A DNA stretch of 64,000 nt. Source: Brasenia schreberi (lineage: Eukaryota; Streptophyta; Magnoliopsida; Nymphaeales; Cabombaceae). Under the pieces are notes generated by a model. That model saw only the letters and a list, made by a program, of their open reading frames with translations, made no database searches and was not told where the DNA came from. The translations under genes were made by a program, and so were the position numbers. Location of the stretch: NCBI GenBank assembly GCA_036023115.1, contig JAYKKT010000037.1, positions 2,540,501 through 2,604,500 on the forward strand. Reading direction: 5' to 3'. How positions within the stretch are numbered: position 1 is the stretch's first letter; every line of letters starts with the position of its first letter. Of this stretch, positions 62,716-64,000 are shown in pieces.

Positions 62716-64000
62716 AAGGATGAATGAAAACAACCTTGGTCATGTCTTCGTTGGTTTTGGGAATAATTACTGGCCCAAAATATCTTGTAATGTCAAAAGT
62801 ACTAATTTGTTTTGTAATGGCAATTGGAATGATATTAACTCCTTAGTAACTATTTGTTCTGAACATAGTTCTAAAGACACTACCTAACCGACTCCACTTA
62901 GTACAAGATAATTCTTGCTTTTGGTTTTGGTAAATACTCAGCAATTGGATGCTGATGGGAACAGTCACTATACCGGATGCATTTCCTCCTCGCATCCATG
63001 AAAACGATAAAACATGATATTCATGGATGCTACCACAATAAAAAGATGAGAAAGTTAAATCGGTTAACATTATGCGAAAAGTTCATGGTTCTCCATGGCC
63101 ACGCCAATAGAGAAAGCTCATACAACTACTGAACTTTATGATTCCCAGGTTTTCCAACCTATGTTCGGAGAGCCTACCAGCTCCAAACATCTTTGTGAAC
63201 AATAAATCAGAACACACATTCATCATTAGTTACATAGTCAAATATGACAGACTACATATTGTTCCATATAATCAGAGTCCAAGGTAGCGTTACTTTGGGA
63301 TGTTAAACTTATTTCCGTCACTGAAACAATCGTTCAACAGACGAGACTCAGGATGCCTACAAACCAGTGTTGTCAGAATCCTGAATTAGAATAGTGTCTT
63401 CAACTAATTCAGAGAATTAACTGAATTGAATTGAACTGAATCAGTAAATTTCGGATTCAAGAAACCAAAATGTATAGACACCATTAATTCCAAAATAGGC
63501 CCAACGCTGGTGGATTCAAGCGATTCTGTTCGGTGGATTCTAGTCGCCTCTCTGTACTGGTTTGTGCTGACGGCTGGTTGAGTTCAAATTTAGTGGTGAA
63601 AATACTCACCAAAGCAACTCAAACAATTTATAAATGAAACCGCAAAACAAACTGATGAAGCTGAAGAAATCTACATTAAAGTATACTTCGATTCACCAAC
63701 CAAAGTCTTTGACTAAGTCTAATGCCACCATAAACTTTAAAAAAGCAGTATGTTATCACATCCAACTCTCATTAACATAAACCAGGATAAGGAAAACCAC
63801 ATGATGGTTCGGTTCATCAAGGCAGCATCTCAGTATTTTGGTGCAGGATGCTGGGTTGGAAGTAAATGAAACCGCTTCTTCAGCAGGATTCTCTGCCTCG
63901 AATACTTATCATCGGGGGAGAAACGTGCTGAAAAGGGAGAATACACAAACGTTGGTTTTAGATAATATTGAAAGGGAAAGCTAAAGAACCCAAAATATGA
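62716..64000. other. No gene recognised; hAT-like terminal sequence near the end
   Basis: At 63364 'cagtgttgtcagaatcctga' resembles hAT-type CAGTGTTGTC termini, as at the hAT-1 left end, followed by repeated 'gaattgaattgaactgaatc' text typical of short non-autonomous hAT copies. The matching right end was not found before the window ends. Other open frames carry no recognisable domain. Confidence 0.35.

Overview
The window is nuclear DNA of a flowering plant. It is AT-rich and intron-bearing, and holds plant-specific families: a BEL1-like TALE homeobox gene, a class 2 phytoglobin, a CIN-type TCP domain, a CLAVATA1/BAM-type LRR receptor kinase and the mitochondrial assembly factor ATP10. It also holds typical plant transposons. 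The species cannot be named from sequence alone. There are no rRNA or tRNA genes and no CRISPR array that I can support.

Layout. 1-2076: degenerate RTE-type LINE. 5207-11394: decayed Ty1/Copia element (Copia-1). 11414-15203: class 2 phytoglobin pseudogene (exons 2-4), with Copia-1 against exon 2 and an RTE fragment in intron 3; a stray second last exon lies at 17663-17807. 18392-19356: internally deleted RTE copy. 19590-21105: GC-rich chimera in which a TCP domain replaces several repeats of an LRR receptor kinase. 21.3-26.2 kb: repeats, microsatellites and an ancient RTE copy. 26.3-38.8 kb: the one gene that looks intact, a BELL homeobox gene of four coding exons; its 8.5-kb first coding intron contains two related hAT transposons, each with a target-site duplication. 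39.3 kb: RNase H remnant of another LINE. 41276-44584: structurally complete 3.27-kb RTE element with a 20-bp target-site duplication and a (TTG)n tail. 44874-50749 (minus): seven-exon ATP10 gene, probably dead (nonsense codon in exon 5, damaged splice donors at exons 2 and 3). 51.6-54.0 kb (minus): hAT transposase remnant of the DUF4371 type. 55.7-60.96 kb: second Copia element (Copia-2). 60990-62715: inverted, shortened second copy of the 3' end of the ATP10 locus.

The genes here do not form a pathway. The window mainly records gene decay, duplication and transposon insertion. The order of some events can be read: the ATP10-locus duplicate at 61-62.7 kb keeps the empty insertion site of the full-length RTE element, so that element arrived after the duplication. 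Exon boundaries, frameshifts and stops were worked out by hand from the bases and by comparison with remembered protein families; no database search was run.
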